Origin: Colwellia sp.
GTDB taxonomy: Bacteria > Pseudomonadota > Gammaproteobacteria > Enterobacterales > Alteromonadaceae
NCBI GenBank assembly: GCA_013215465.1
Contig: JABSOW010000002.1
Location: forward strand, 332,026-396,025
Direction: 5' to 3'
DNA length: 64,000 nucleotides
Below the pieces are notes generated by a model. That model was not told where the DNA came from and did no database searches. It saw only the letters and a program-made list of their open reading frames with translations. The translations under genes and the position numbers were made by a program. Shown here piece after piece: positions 1-8,007 of the stretch. The stretch's first letter is position 1. Each line of letters begins with the position of its first letter.

Positions 1-762
1 ACTAATTTACTTGATGGTAGTTTTGGTACTAAAGCTTTTCAGGTAGGTACCAATTCAGGCGAAACAATTACTATTGGCCTAAAAGACATTAGTGCGGATA
101 GTATTGGTACTGTAGGTATGAATGCGGTATCGACAGCAACTGTTTTGTCCGCAGCTGATGCTACTCTTGCTTCTACAGATAAGGCGACATTAAATATTTC
201 GGTGTCGGGTACCTCTATCGCTGTAGATATGACGAGTGTCACGGATAATAAAAGTTTAGCCAGTGCACTTAATGCGGCAGGGAATGGTTTAGGCATTGAA
301 GCATCATATAGTTCCACTACTAGTGCTATCACCTTCACGGGCAATATTGCAGGCTCGGCCTCTACAGATGTATTGGTGGTGTCAGGAGTGCAGGCTGATG
401 GTACTACTGCTATCACTGGTATGACAACTGCGGCTGACGTAACTACTGATGTTCATGCGGATAGTATTGATATATCTACTGTGGCAGGAACGGCTGATGC
501 GTTAAAAGTGATTGATGCTGCGTTACAGGAAATTAGTGATAGTCGTGCAAACCTAGGTGCGGTGCAAAATCGCTTTGGTCATACTATTAATAATTTGGCT
601 AATATATCAGAGAATGTGTCGGCGTCACGTAGTCGAATTCAAGATACTGATTTTGCGTCAGAAACAGCCCAAATGACGAAAAATCAAATCTTACAACAAG
701 CAGGTACGTCAATTTTAGCGCAAGCGAATCAATTACCACAAGCGGCATTAAGCTTAATCTAA
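1..762 (+). CDS. Flagellin, C-terminal part (5' end outside window)
   Basis: The frame is open from base 1 and ends at a TAA at 760-762, so the N-terminal D0/D1 part lies left of the window. The last ~90 residues match the flagellin C-terminal coiled domain: 'SRANLGAVQNRF' about 75 residues before the stop, and the terminal 'AQANQLPQAALSLI'. The middle is rich in Ala, Thr, Ser and Gly, as in the surface-exposed D2/D3 part, and offers many Ser/Thr for O-glycosylation. This is the filament subunit, exported through the flagellar type III gate. The glycosyltransferase and pseudaminic-acid genes that follow suggest it is their acceptor (inference). A hairpin terminator follows at 808-834. Confidence 0.96.
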   Translation, partial: TNLLDGSFGTKAFQVGTNSGETITIGLKDISADSIGTVGMNAVSTATVLSAADATLASTDKATLNISVSGTSIAVDMTSVTDNKSLASALNAAGNGLGIEASYSSTTSAITFTGNIAGSASTDVLVVSGVQADGTTAITGMTTAADVTTDVHADSIDISTVAGTADALKVIDAALQEISDSRANLGAVQNRFGHTINNLANISENVSASRSRIQDTDFASETAQMTKNQILQQAGTSILAQANQLPQAALSLI

Positions 763-807
763 TAAGGGTTGGATATTAGGTAATTGCATTGATTTGTATG
801 AGAAAAT

Positions 808-834
808 GAAGGAGTGATTACACACCTTCTTTTT
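808..834 (+). terminator. Rho-independent terminator after flagellin
   Basis: Left arm GAAGGAGTG (808-816) pairs with CACACCTTC (821-829) around loop ATTA, with one internal A/A mismatch, followed by five T. It sits 46 bases past the flagellin stop and would uncouple the highly expressed flagellin from flaG. Confidence 0.7.
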
Positions 835-899
835 CGCGTTTAACGTAGTGTTAAATTTTTAATTACTTTTGAGTTAAATAAGTAATTAAGGGGGCAATA

Positions 900-1328
900 A
901 TGAGTGTAGAATTAAGAGGAACGGCAATTGATATTTTGCCAGTTAAACCTCAAAAAGTTCAAGACAACGGACAATCTATAAAAGAACTTACTGATTTAGA
1001 ATTGAGTGTCGAAAGTAAATTAATTAGAGTTAATGAATCCGCAGAAACTCAAAACATTCATAATATTAGTGAAAAAGACGCAGTAGAAGAAAAAAAGGTA
1101 ATGACTGCACCTCAGCTTGAAAATGTGGCTAAACAATTGCAGGAGTTTATTGGGAAGATGAACCGAGGCTTAGAGTTTTCTGTTGATAAAGACTCTGGGC
1201 GGGATGTGATTAAAGTGATAGATAAAAATTCAGGGGATGTAATTAAGCAGTATCCGTCCGAAGAGGTTTTATCACTGGTTTCTAAGCTTTCTGAAACAAT
1301 AGGTAATTTTGTTGACTCTAAAGTTTAG
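900..1328 (+). CDS. flaG: FlaG family flagellar protein
   Basis: 142 residues. The C-terminal ~60 residues carry the FlaG pattern: 'FSVDKDSGRDVIKVIDKNSG' followed by 'VIKQYPSEEVLSLVSKL', a short beta-hairpin ending in an amphipathic helix. The N-terminal half is charged and variable. The ATG is preceded by AAGGGGG at 888-894. FlaG lies between flagellin and fliD in polar-flagellum clusters of Vibrio, Shewanella and Pseudomonas and affects filament length; its molecular role is not settled. An inverted repeat, AATTACTT at 861-868 and AAGTAATT at 880-887, lies just upstream in the leader. Confidence 0.93.
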   Translation: MSVELRGTAIDILPVKPQKVQDNGQSIKELTDLELSVESKLIRVNESAETQNIHNISEKDAVEEKKVMTAPQLENVAKQLQEFIGKMNRGLEFSVDKDSGRDVIKVIDKNSGDVIKQYPSEEVLSLVSKLSETIGNFVDSKV

Positions 1329-1387
1329 CCGTTAAATATGATGGCACATGGCGTAATTGATTAAAGTATTTAATTGGAGATATTGTT

Positions 1388-2779
1388 ATGGCTACTATTA
1401 CATTTCAAGGGCTAGGTTCTGGTCTACAAGTTGGTGAAATAGTTGAAGCTATTGTTAATGCTGAAAAAGTACCCTATGAATCCCGTATTAGCTATAAAGA
1501 ATCTATCACCAGTGCTGATATTTCTGCTGCGGGTTCGCTCAAGTCTGCGCTAGAAGAAGTCCAAACCGCACTTGCTGGCATAGCGGATACTGAAGCATAT
1601 CAGCAAAGAACAGTTTCTGGTGCTGACGATTATATTTCAATAACTTCCAGCAGTGACGCCGGTATCGGCACCTATGATATTAAGGTCGATGTACTTGCTT
1701 CTGCCCACAAACTTGTCTCCGAGGAGATCGATAGTGAAGAAGCGGTAGGAGAGGGGCGGTTATCTATTTCTTCTGGAGAAAATTCCTTTACTATTGATGT
1801 ATCTAGTACAGAAACACTGTCAGAAATTCGTGATAAAATAAATGATAGCACAGACAACGATAGTGTTAATGCCACGATTATTACCGATGATAATGGTCAA
1901 CGGCTAGTTTTTAGTAGTAAAGAAACGGGTGTTGCTAATGCTATTACCGTTACCGTAGATGATATTGGTGATACCAATAATACTGATACGGTCGGTTTGT
2001 CTCGATTAGCCTCACTAAATTTAACTGAAGCAACTAAAGCTATTGATGCCCAAATAACAATTGATAATACTATTACCATTAGTAGTGCTACTAATGAATT
2101 TGTCAATGTCATTGATGGTATTGATATTACAGCAAAAAAAGTACAAAGCGTTGATGATAGTGATAGTCAAATAAGCATTACTGAAGACAATAGTAATATT
2201 GAAAAAAGCCTTACCGAATTTGTTTCTGCTTATAATAAACTTGTTGATTTAAATAGTAATTTCGGACAAGTTGGTAAAGGGAAGAGTGGTGTAATGATAG
2301 GAGATTCATTATTAAGAGGGGTCATGTCAAAAATTAGAAATGAATTTACAGCAAGCTTTGACTTTGGTGGTGATGGAACTTTGACACTTTCCGAACTCGG
2401 TATTAGATCTGACCAGTATGGAAAAATGAGTATCGACAGTGATGACTTAAATGAATACATTGATAATAATGTAGATAATGTTCAGCAACTTTTAGTGGGT
2501 ACAGACAGTAAGCCTGGCTTTGCCGCAACATTGACCACGATTCTTGATTTTTATACTGAGTCAGATGGTTTACTTCAAGGACGAATTGACAGTAAAGAGC
2601 TAAAACTTGAAAAATTAAGTGATGAGCGATTAGCCTTTACCCGAAAAATGGACTCACTTGAAGCTCGGTTATACGCTCAATATAATGCTATGGATTTGTT
2701 GGTTGCAGGCTTGAATTCCACAAGTAGTTACTTAATGCAGCAATTAGATAATATGCCTGGCGTTGTTAGAAACTCTTAA
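1388..2779 (+). CDS. fliD: Flagellar filament cap protein FliD (HAP2)
   Basis: 463 residues, normal length for FliD. The N-terminus 'ITFQGLGSGLQVGEIVEAIV' is the FliD N-terminal domain, and the C-terminal ~110 residues ('LQGRIDSKELKLEKLSDER') form the coiled C-terminal domain that plugs the filament tip. The middle is Asp/Ser/Thr-rich. It caps the growing filament and folds incoming flagellin; FliT is its export chaperone. Start is the ATG with GGAG at 1376-1379. It lies 59 bases after flaG with no terminator between, so the two are likely co-transcribed. Its usual downstream partners fliT and fliS are here 14 kb away on the other strand. Confidence 0.97.
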   Translation: MATITFQGLGSGLQVGEIVEAIVNAEKVPYESRISYKESITSADISAAGSLKSALEEVQTALAGIADTEAYQQRTVSGADDYISITSSSDAGIGTYDIKVDVLASAHKLVSEEIDSEEAVGEGRLSISSGENSFTIDVSSTETLSEIRDKINDSTDNDSVNATIITDDNGQRLVFSSKETGVANAITVTVDDIGDTNNTDTVGLSRLASLNLTEATKAIDAQITIDNTITISSATNEFVNVIDGIDITAKKVQSVDDSDSQISITEDNSNIEKSLTEFVSAYNKLVDLNSNFGQVGKGKSGVMIGDSLLRGVMSKIRNEFTASFDFGGDGTLTLSELGIRSDQYGKMSIDSDDLNEYIDNNVDNVQQLLVGTDSKPGFAATLTTILDFYTESDGLLQGRIDSKELKLEKLSDERLAFTRKMDSLEARLYAQYNAMDLLVAGLNSTSSYLMQQLDNMPGVVRNS

Positions 2780-2950
2780 TAACCTTTTAATTTTTTCTTC
2801 TCTTAGTCACAAATTTATGACTATATTTACTACACATTAATAAAGTTGAATTACTGTTCTTATAGTTACCACTTCAGCGTAGTTTTTTTCTCTTTTTTTA
2901 CTTTCCTTTCAGTATATTATTTAATATAAAAATAGGCTTGGAGCAATACA

Positions 2951-4948
2951 TTGGACAATACCACAATAACCATAAAAAAAATGTTATTAAACGCTACGTT
3001 AACCGCCAATTTAGATACATTAAAATTATATATCCCACAAATCTATGACATCTTTAAAGATTATAATCCTCTAAGTTCTGGTGTAGTGATTGATGATGAA
3101 GGGAATATCGACCTTTATAACAACAAGCAGTATGTTTATAGCGGAAATTCACAGGGTTTTGCAAAAGAGCAAGTCGCTAGATTTATAAAAGATCCTCTTT
3201 TCTTTAATTTGGAATCAGAAAAAAATTGTGACAGTAAGATTCTTTACGATCACGAACGAGTGTTAAAGGCTATTGATACTAAGCGCGAGCGGGAAGTGAC
3301 TTCTTCGCCAATCTTTAATGAAAAAAGACTTGATTTCATTTGTATGATGGGGGTAGGGCTTGGTTATCAAATAGAAGAATTGTTGTCTCAAAAGCAAGTT
3401 CAGCATTTATATTTGTGCGAGCCCTCGAAGGATGTCTTTTATGCCATGCTCCATTGTATCGAGTTGCGCCCTATTTTCGAACATTGCTTTGCTAATGGTG
3501 GTGGGATCACTATTAATACGGGTAATAACTATGATGATATGTTAAACGGGATTAATGATGTGTTGAAACGGGTAGGCAGATTTTATTTACCTAGATTCTA
3601 TGTTTATAAACACTATGATAGTGTTACAACGGATAATTTTATTAGTAAACTCAAAGATATAGGTTATAGGTTAACTTTCGGTTGGGGGTTTATGGAAGAT
3701 GAAATTATAGGCTTTAGCCATACTTTAGAAAATTTAAAGCATGGCTACAAGGTTTGTAAAAAACAATCAGAATTTACGAACAGTGAACCTAATCGGCCTG
3801 TATTTATCGTAGCCAATGGCCCCTCGTTAGACTTTTCTTTGGCGTTTTTAAAAGAAAACCAACATGATATTATCATTGTTAGTTGTGGAACTACATTGCG
3901 AGTATTGTTAAAGCATAACATTAAACCTGATCTTCATATTGAAATGGAACGCCCTGTTGAAATATTACCTTTTATAGAGGAAATTGAGCAGCAGCAAAAA
4001 AACTCAGATATTAAATTAAAAGACATTCAAATTGTAACGCTTAACACTGTTTATCCTGAGATATTAAAGAAGTTTAAAACTCCTTTGTTGCTTAATAAGC
4101 TTAATGATGCAGGTGGTGAATTTATTGAAACCTTAGATGCATTAAATGTCTATGCTAGACCCGCACACTCTAACCCAACATGCCCTAATACCGCAGCAGC
4201 ACTTATTATATCTTTGGGGTTTAAAGAAATATATTTTATTGGTACTGACTTTGGTTATGTGAGTAATGATTATCACCATTCAAAAGATAGTATATATTAT
4301 GATGAAAACTTCAAATCACAAGTAAAAGAAGAAATGGATGCTAGTATGAACCATGGTATTCAGCGCCAAGGGAACTTTCGTGAACTTGTATTTAGTAATC
4401 AAATTTTTGATTCTTCTCGAAAGCAAATAGAATATTTACTTTCTATAAATTTAGATGTTAATGCATATAATTGTGCTGATGGTGCTTTAATCAGACATGC
4501 TAAGCCGATGCGAATAGATAAAATTAAATTACCTATAAGTAGTCAAAGTAAAGATGTTTTTTTAGAGGTGTTGTTATCGGATTCTTTTGATAATAAGGCG
4601 TTTACTCGGGAGTCTATGGATAGAAATATAAAACAAATTCTTTATGTTTTAAAGGTTACTTTGGATCAATTAATGTTAATTATTAATAAAGAAGTTAATT
4701 CAAGAGAGGAATTAGCAGATTTATTTTCTGCCCAACATGAATTATTAAAACAACTTTTAACCCGTAGCGAATATAAATTTAATTACTGGATGATACAAGG
4801 GACTTTTCAGTATTTACAAACATATATAATGAATAATTCTTTCATGTATGATGATTTGACAAAGCGGAATGAATTTATGAATCACAGTCTATTATTATTT
4901 AGGAAGCATGTCGATTTCTTATATCAGGAGCTGGTTAAGCAATTTTAA
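2951..4948 (+). CDS. Maf-type flagellin glycosyltransferase (DUF115 / MptE-like domain)
   Basis: 665 residues, typical of motility accessory factor (Maf) proteins, which transfer nonulosonic acids such as pseudaminic acid to Ser/Thr of flagellin in the cytoplasm. The DUF115 core shows 'RPVFIVANGPSLD' at about residues 282-294, then 'CGTTLRVLLKHNIKPDLHIE' and 'FIGTDFGYV', the sialyltransferase-like fold signature. Position after fliD and near the pse operon supports flagellin as target. Start is TTG at 2951 behind TTGGAG at 2938-2943; the next in-frame ATG comes 10 codons later with no better ribosome site. The Maf family is clear; the sugar transferred is inferred from context. Confidence 0.9.
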   Translation: MDNTTITIKKMLLNATLTANLDTLKLYIPQIYDIFKDYNPLSSGVVIDDEGNIDLYNNKQYVYSGNSQGFAKEQVARFIKDPLFFNLESEKNCDSKILYDHERVLKAIDTKREREVTSSPIFNEKRLDFICMMGVGLGYQIEELLSQKQVQHLYLCEPSKDVFYAMLHCIELRPIFEHCFANGGGITINTGNNYDDMLNGINDVLKRVGRFYLPRFYVYKHYDSVTTDNFISKLKDIGYRLTFGWGFMEDEIIGFSHTLENLKHGYKVCKKQSEFTNSEPNRPVFIVANGPSLDFSLAFLKENQHDIIIVSCGTTLRVLLKHNIKPDLHIEMERPVEILPFIEEIEQQQKNSDIKLKDIQIVTLNTVYPEILKKFKTPLLLNKLNDAGGEFIETLDALNVYARPAHSNPTCPNTAAALIISLGFKEIYFIGTDFGYVSNDYHHSKDSIYYDENFKSQVKEEMDASMNHGIQRQGNFRELVFSNQIFDSSRKQIEYLLSINLDVNAYNCADGALIRHAKPMRIDKIKLPISSQSKDVFLEVLLSDSFDNKAFTRESMDRNIKQILYVLKVTLDQLMLIINKEVNSREELADLFSAQHELLKQLLTRSEYKFNYWMIQGTFQYLQTYIMNNSFMYDDLTKRNEFMNHSLLLFRKHVDFLYQELVKQF

Positions 4949-5315
4949 TCCCTGTGGCTTTAATTCCCTGGCGCTTGCCTGTCTTGACCTTTGATAAGTC
5001 AATATATCCCTCTTCGCATATTGAACTTTAACCTAAGAGAGAAGCCTTGATACAGGATTTTTTCAATATTGATGGTCGTTTTCATTCGATGAACATTTTC
5101 AAAGTTGAGTTTTAAGACGCATTCTATAGTAGAAAAGCATTTTTAGTTCTGACTCATCTAATATTGGACGAGGCTATAGTTGTTTACTTAACTTAATCAA
5201 AGTTATAATAAAGATTGAAAATTTTAATCGACTATCAGAATTTATTGAGCCTCATTTTAAGTTGTGGTTGTTAAGTTGAAAGTATTAGTCATGAGTCGTC
5301 ATCTAAGGGAGTTTA
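4949..5315. other. Intergenic region without a recognisable gene
   Basis: 367 bases between the Maf gene and the acyltransferase gene. No reading frame of useful length, no clear terminator and no sigma-54 -24/-12 pair were found. The sequence is AT-rich and may hold the promoter of the 5316-9096 cassette. A good ribosome-binding site, AAGGGAG at 5305-5311, closes the region. Confidence 0.5.
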
Positions 5316-6149
5316 ATGCATAAATTCTATATTGATCCTGAGCAATTGAAGGTAGAGTTGCTAAAAATTGAAGCTAATATACCTGACAACGTTCCTGTAA
5401 TGATCCATTCAGATATTTTGAAAGTTGGCTTTCCCTGTGAAGAGTTTGATGCAGATGCCGCGGGAAAAGTCTATGAGACCTTGTTTTTAGAGGTTTTTGC
5501 GAACCGTTCTATATTAATACCTACTTTTTGTTACGATTATTGCTCTACTAGAGTATTTGATGTTCACCATGATTTAGGGCAGGTGGGTTTCTTAAGTCGG
5601 CACATGGTTAAGCATCATGCTGAATTACGCTCAAAAACGCCTGTTTTTAATTTTGTTATTTTAAATAATCAAGGGTTTTCTCTTGAACCAGTAAAAGAAG
5701 CTTTTGGTTCTAACTCTATTTATGAGCAATTTTTTGCACAAAAGGGTTATATAATTTTATTAGGCGTTGGTATTTTAAGGTGCACGCCTCTCATGTATGT
5801 TGAGTCCCAATCTGATGTCATTTATCGATATGAGAAACAGTTCCCGGGGAAAGTCTTAAGTAATAACAAAGAAACTGATGTGGAATTTTCTATGCCGGTT
5901 AGGCCATTAAATCCAGATGTAATTGAATATTCAGATATTTTAGAAATAGACCTACTCAAATCAGGTATTATGAAAAAATTTACAACAGGTTTCGCTACAA
6001 CCCTTGTGTGTCCATCAGATGAGTTCTTTAATTTTTTTGAATCTAAACTTAAATTAGATGCTTTTTATCCACTTACGGACAAAGCTAAAATTGCGGCACA
6101 GAAATTTTGTAAGACGAATAAACGGTTTTCGATTGAACTGTGTGGATAA
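5316..6149 (+). CDS. AAC(3)-fold N-acyltransferase, probable sugar acyltransferase
   Basis: 277 residues, matching the Antibiotic_NAT / aminoglycoside 3-N-acetyltransferase family. Visible features: N-terminal 'MIHSDILKVGF' (family 'HSSL..G'), 'ILIPTFCYDY', 'GFLSRHM', 'SKTPVFNFVIL', 'AFGSNSIYEQF' and 'IILLGVG'. The family active-site segment T-x-x-H-x-x-E reads C-T-P-L-M-Y-V-E at residues 156-163, so the usual His is Met160 while Glu163 remains. Members near nonulosonic-acid genes are thought to acylate amino sugars rather than confer drug resistance. It is first in a four-gene set with an adenylation enzyme, a carrier protein and KamA, so the acyl donor may be carrier-bound instead of acetyl-CoA (inference). 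Confidence 0.85.
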   Translation: MHKFYIDPEQLKVELLKIEANIPDNVPVMIHSDILKVGFPCEEFDADAAGKVYETLFLEVFANRSILIPTFCYDYCSTRVFDVHHDLGQVGFLSRHMVKHHAELRSKTPVFNFVILNNQGFSLEPVKEAFGSNSIYEQFFAQKGYIILLGVGILRCTPLMYVESQSDVIYRYEKQFPGKVLSNNKETDVEFSMPVRPLNPDVIEYSDILEIDLLKSGIMKKFTTGFATTLVCPSDEFFNFFESKLKLDAFYPLTDKAKIAAQKFCKTNKRFSIELCG

Positions 6150-6154
6150 AGCGT

Positions 6155-7744
6155 ATGACCTGCATAAAAAATAAAATCACACCGAATGATTATATTTATT
6201 TGGATGATTTTTTTGAAGTGAATAAAAGTGCCTTTATAGACAGCATTGCGGTAGAAGATGGTGAAAGTGAGATTACTTACGCTGCTTTAGATAAAAGTGC
6301 TAATCGCCTGGCAAACTGCCTTATAGACAAAGGCTGTAAACCTAATGATCGAATTTGTTTTATTAGCTCTAAAACAGTTGCGGGTTATAAAAGTATATTA
6401 GCAATTTTGAAAAGTGGTGCTTGCTTTGTGCCTATAAGTGGTGAATATCCAGACGAACGAATGTCGTTTTTATTTAAAAGTATAAAACCTAAAGTACTTG
6501 TTGTTGAAAAGCTCTATATTAGTAGAGTTAATGAAGTATGTAAGAATAATGATTTAGATATTCTTATTATTGAAGCGGATGGGACTGAAGTAAATAGCTT
6601 TGATGATTCTCAGCCTATTGTTATGGATAGGACACCAGAAGATTTAGCTTATATTATTTTTACTTCAGGCTCGACTGGTATGCCAAAAGGCGTGATTGTT
6701 TATCATAGAAATATTGTCCACTTCTTAAATAGCTGCTTTAATTTTTTCAATATTTCTGAACAGCTTCGTTTTGCACATTGTTCAGAGTTTACTTTTGATC
6801 CATCTATTTTCGATATCTTTTTTTGTTGGGCAACAGGTGGTGTCATTGTGCCGATGAATAAAAGAAGCTATAAAATCAACCCCTTTGCCTTTTTTGAATC
6901 TAAAGCTATTAATGTTGTATTTACGGTACCGTCAGTCATTACAACTTTATCTCGTTCTGATTTATTAGGGCACTCTAGTTTAGCATCAATTCAGCACCTT
7001 ATTTATACGGGGGAAGCATTACCAACCGATCTAACTAATGAATGGAAAAGCCACTATCCACAATGTCAGCAGTATAATTTTTATGGTACAACCGAGACTG
7101 CAATCATTTCACACTGGTATAAAGTTGACGCACACTTAGAAGCTGGAAGTATTGTTCCTGTAGGTTATGTAGTACCTGGTGTTCGCGTTATTTTAATGGA
7201 AGATAACATGCCTGTTATACAAGGGACTGTTGGTGAAAGTGTTGTATGTGGGACACAGATATCACCAGGTTATTGGGACAATGATTTAGAAAATAATGTA
7301 AGGTTTAAGAGTATATCAGAGGATAATAACGTTGAGCACAAAGCCTACTTTACTGGAGATTTACTCCTTAAAGATAAATATGGCTGTTTCCATTATCAAG
7401 GACGTAAAGATAGGCAAGTAAAAGTTCGTGGACACCGTATTGAATTACTAGAAATTGAAACAGTACTGTTATCTTTAGATGAAGTTGAAGAAGCTGCCGT
7501 AGTCGTTGTGAAAAATGAATTTCAAACGGACTGTATCATTGGCGTGATCTCCACAAATAACCTTTTTAAAGTAAAACAGTTACCTATGAAAATCATGGCA
7601 ATGCTAAAGCGTAAGTTACCTGCTTATATGTGCCCAGTTAAAATCATTGGTAGAGAAATACCACTACCAAGAAATAAAAATGGCAAAATTGACCATGTGA
7701 AAGTACATGAAATAATTAGTGGAGAAAATAATGTCGAATCTTGA
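6155..7744 (+). CDS. Stand-alone adenylation enzyme (AMP-binding, amino-acid/acyl activating)
   Basis: About 529 residues, one complete ANL-superfamily adenylation domain like DltA or a free NRPS A-domain. Motifs in order: A3 'FTSGSTGMPKG' (~169-179), A4 'FDPSIFDIFF', A5 'YNFYGTTETAI', A7 'YFTGDL', A8 'GRKDRQVKVRGHRIELLEIE' and A10 'PRNKNGKIDH' with the catalytic Lys. The Asp of A4 corresponds to the residue that contacts the substrate amino group in GrsA-type domains, favouring an amino acid. I chose ATG 6155, six bases after the upstream stop and behind GGA; GTG 6140 in the same frame would overlap the upstream gene. Its likely partner is the carrier protein whose gene overlaps its 3' end by 14 bases. 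Confidence 0.9.
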   Translation: MTCIKNKITPNDYIYLDDFFEVNKSAFIDSIAVEDGESEITYAALDKSANRLANCLIDKGCKPNDRICFISSKTVAGYKSILAILKSGACFVPISGEYPDERMSFLFKSIKPKVLVVEKLYISRVNEVCKNNDLDILIIEADGTEVNSFDDSQPIVMDRTPEDLAYIIFTSGSTGMPKGVIVYHRNIVHFLNSCFNFFNISEQLRFAHCSEFTFDPSIFDIFFCWATGGVIVPMNKRSYKINPFAFFESKAINVVFTVPSVITTLSRSDLLGHSSLASIQHLIYTGEALPTDLTNEWKSHYPQCQQYNFYGTTETAIISHWYKVDAHLEAGSIVPVGYVVPGVRVILMEDNMPVIQGTVGESVVCGTQISPGYWDNDLENNVRFKSISEDNNVEHKAYFTGDLLLKDKYGCFHYQGRKDRQVKVRGHRIELLEIETVLLSLDEVEEAAVVVVKNEFQTDCIIGVISTNNLFKVKQLPMKIMAMLKRKLPAYMCPVKIIGREIPLPRNKNGKIDHVKVHEIISGENNVES

Positions 7745-7979
7745 AAATATTGTAAAAGAAATAATTGTAGAAGTTTTGAAAATATCTGCCGATAAAGTAT
7801 ATAAGAGCTTAAATTCAGATACGATTCCTGAATGGGATTCAATGGGACATATGCAAATCATAATTAAATTAGAAAGTTTTTTTTCATGTGATATTCCTCA
7901 TAATGAAGTTGCCATGATGACAAGTGAAGAAGGTATTATAAAAGTATTAAGTAATATCGTTTCAGATGATTTTTTATAA
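7731..7979 (+). CDS. Small acyl/peptidyl carrier protein
   Basis: 82 residues from ATG 7731, which has GGAGA at 7721-7725 inside the end of the adenylation gene; an upstream in-frame GTG at 7719 lacks a ribosome site. The PP-binding signature is 'EWDSMGHMQII', with Ser37 as the expected 4'-phosphopantetheine attachment residue, preceded by the usual acidic first helix. Size and context match discrete carriers that receive an aminoacyl group from a stand-alone adenylation enzyme. The fatty-acid ACP motif 'DSLD' is absent, so this is not a housekeeping AcpP. The 14-base overlap suggests translational coupling with the gene at 6155-7744. Confidence 0.9.
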   Translation: MSNLENIVKEIIVEVLKISADKVYKSLNSDTIPEWDSMGHMQIIIKLESFFSCDIPHNEVAMMTSEEGIIKVLSNIVSDDFL

Positions 7980-8007
7980 TTTTATTATTTAAGAGGTTAA
8001 ATTAGAC

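Noticed and set aside
5316..6149. Aminoglycoside resistance gene
   Set aside because: The fold is AAC(3), but the active-site His is missing and the neighbours are glycan and carrier-protein genes, so sugar modification is more likely than drug resistance.
7624..7861. Minus-strand reading frames across the adenylation/carrier junction
   Set aside because: They lie antisense to two well-supported genes, have no domain and no ribosome site; they are shadows.
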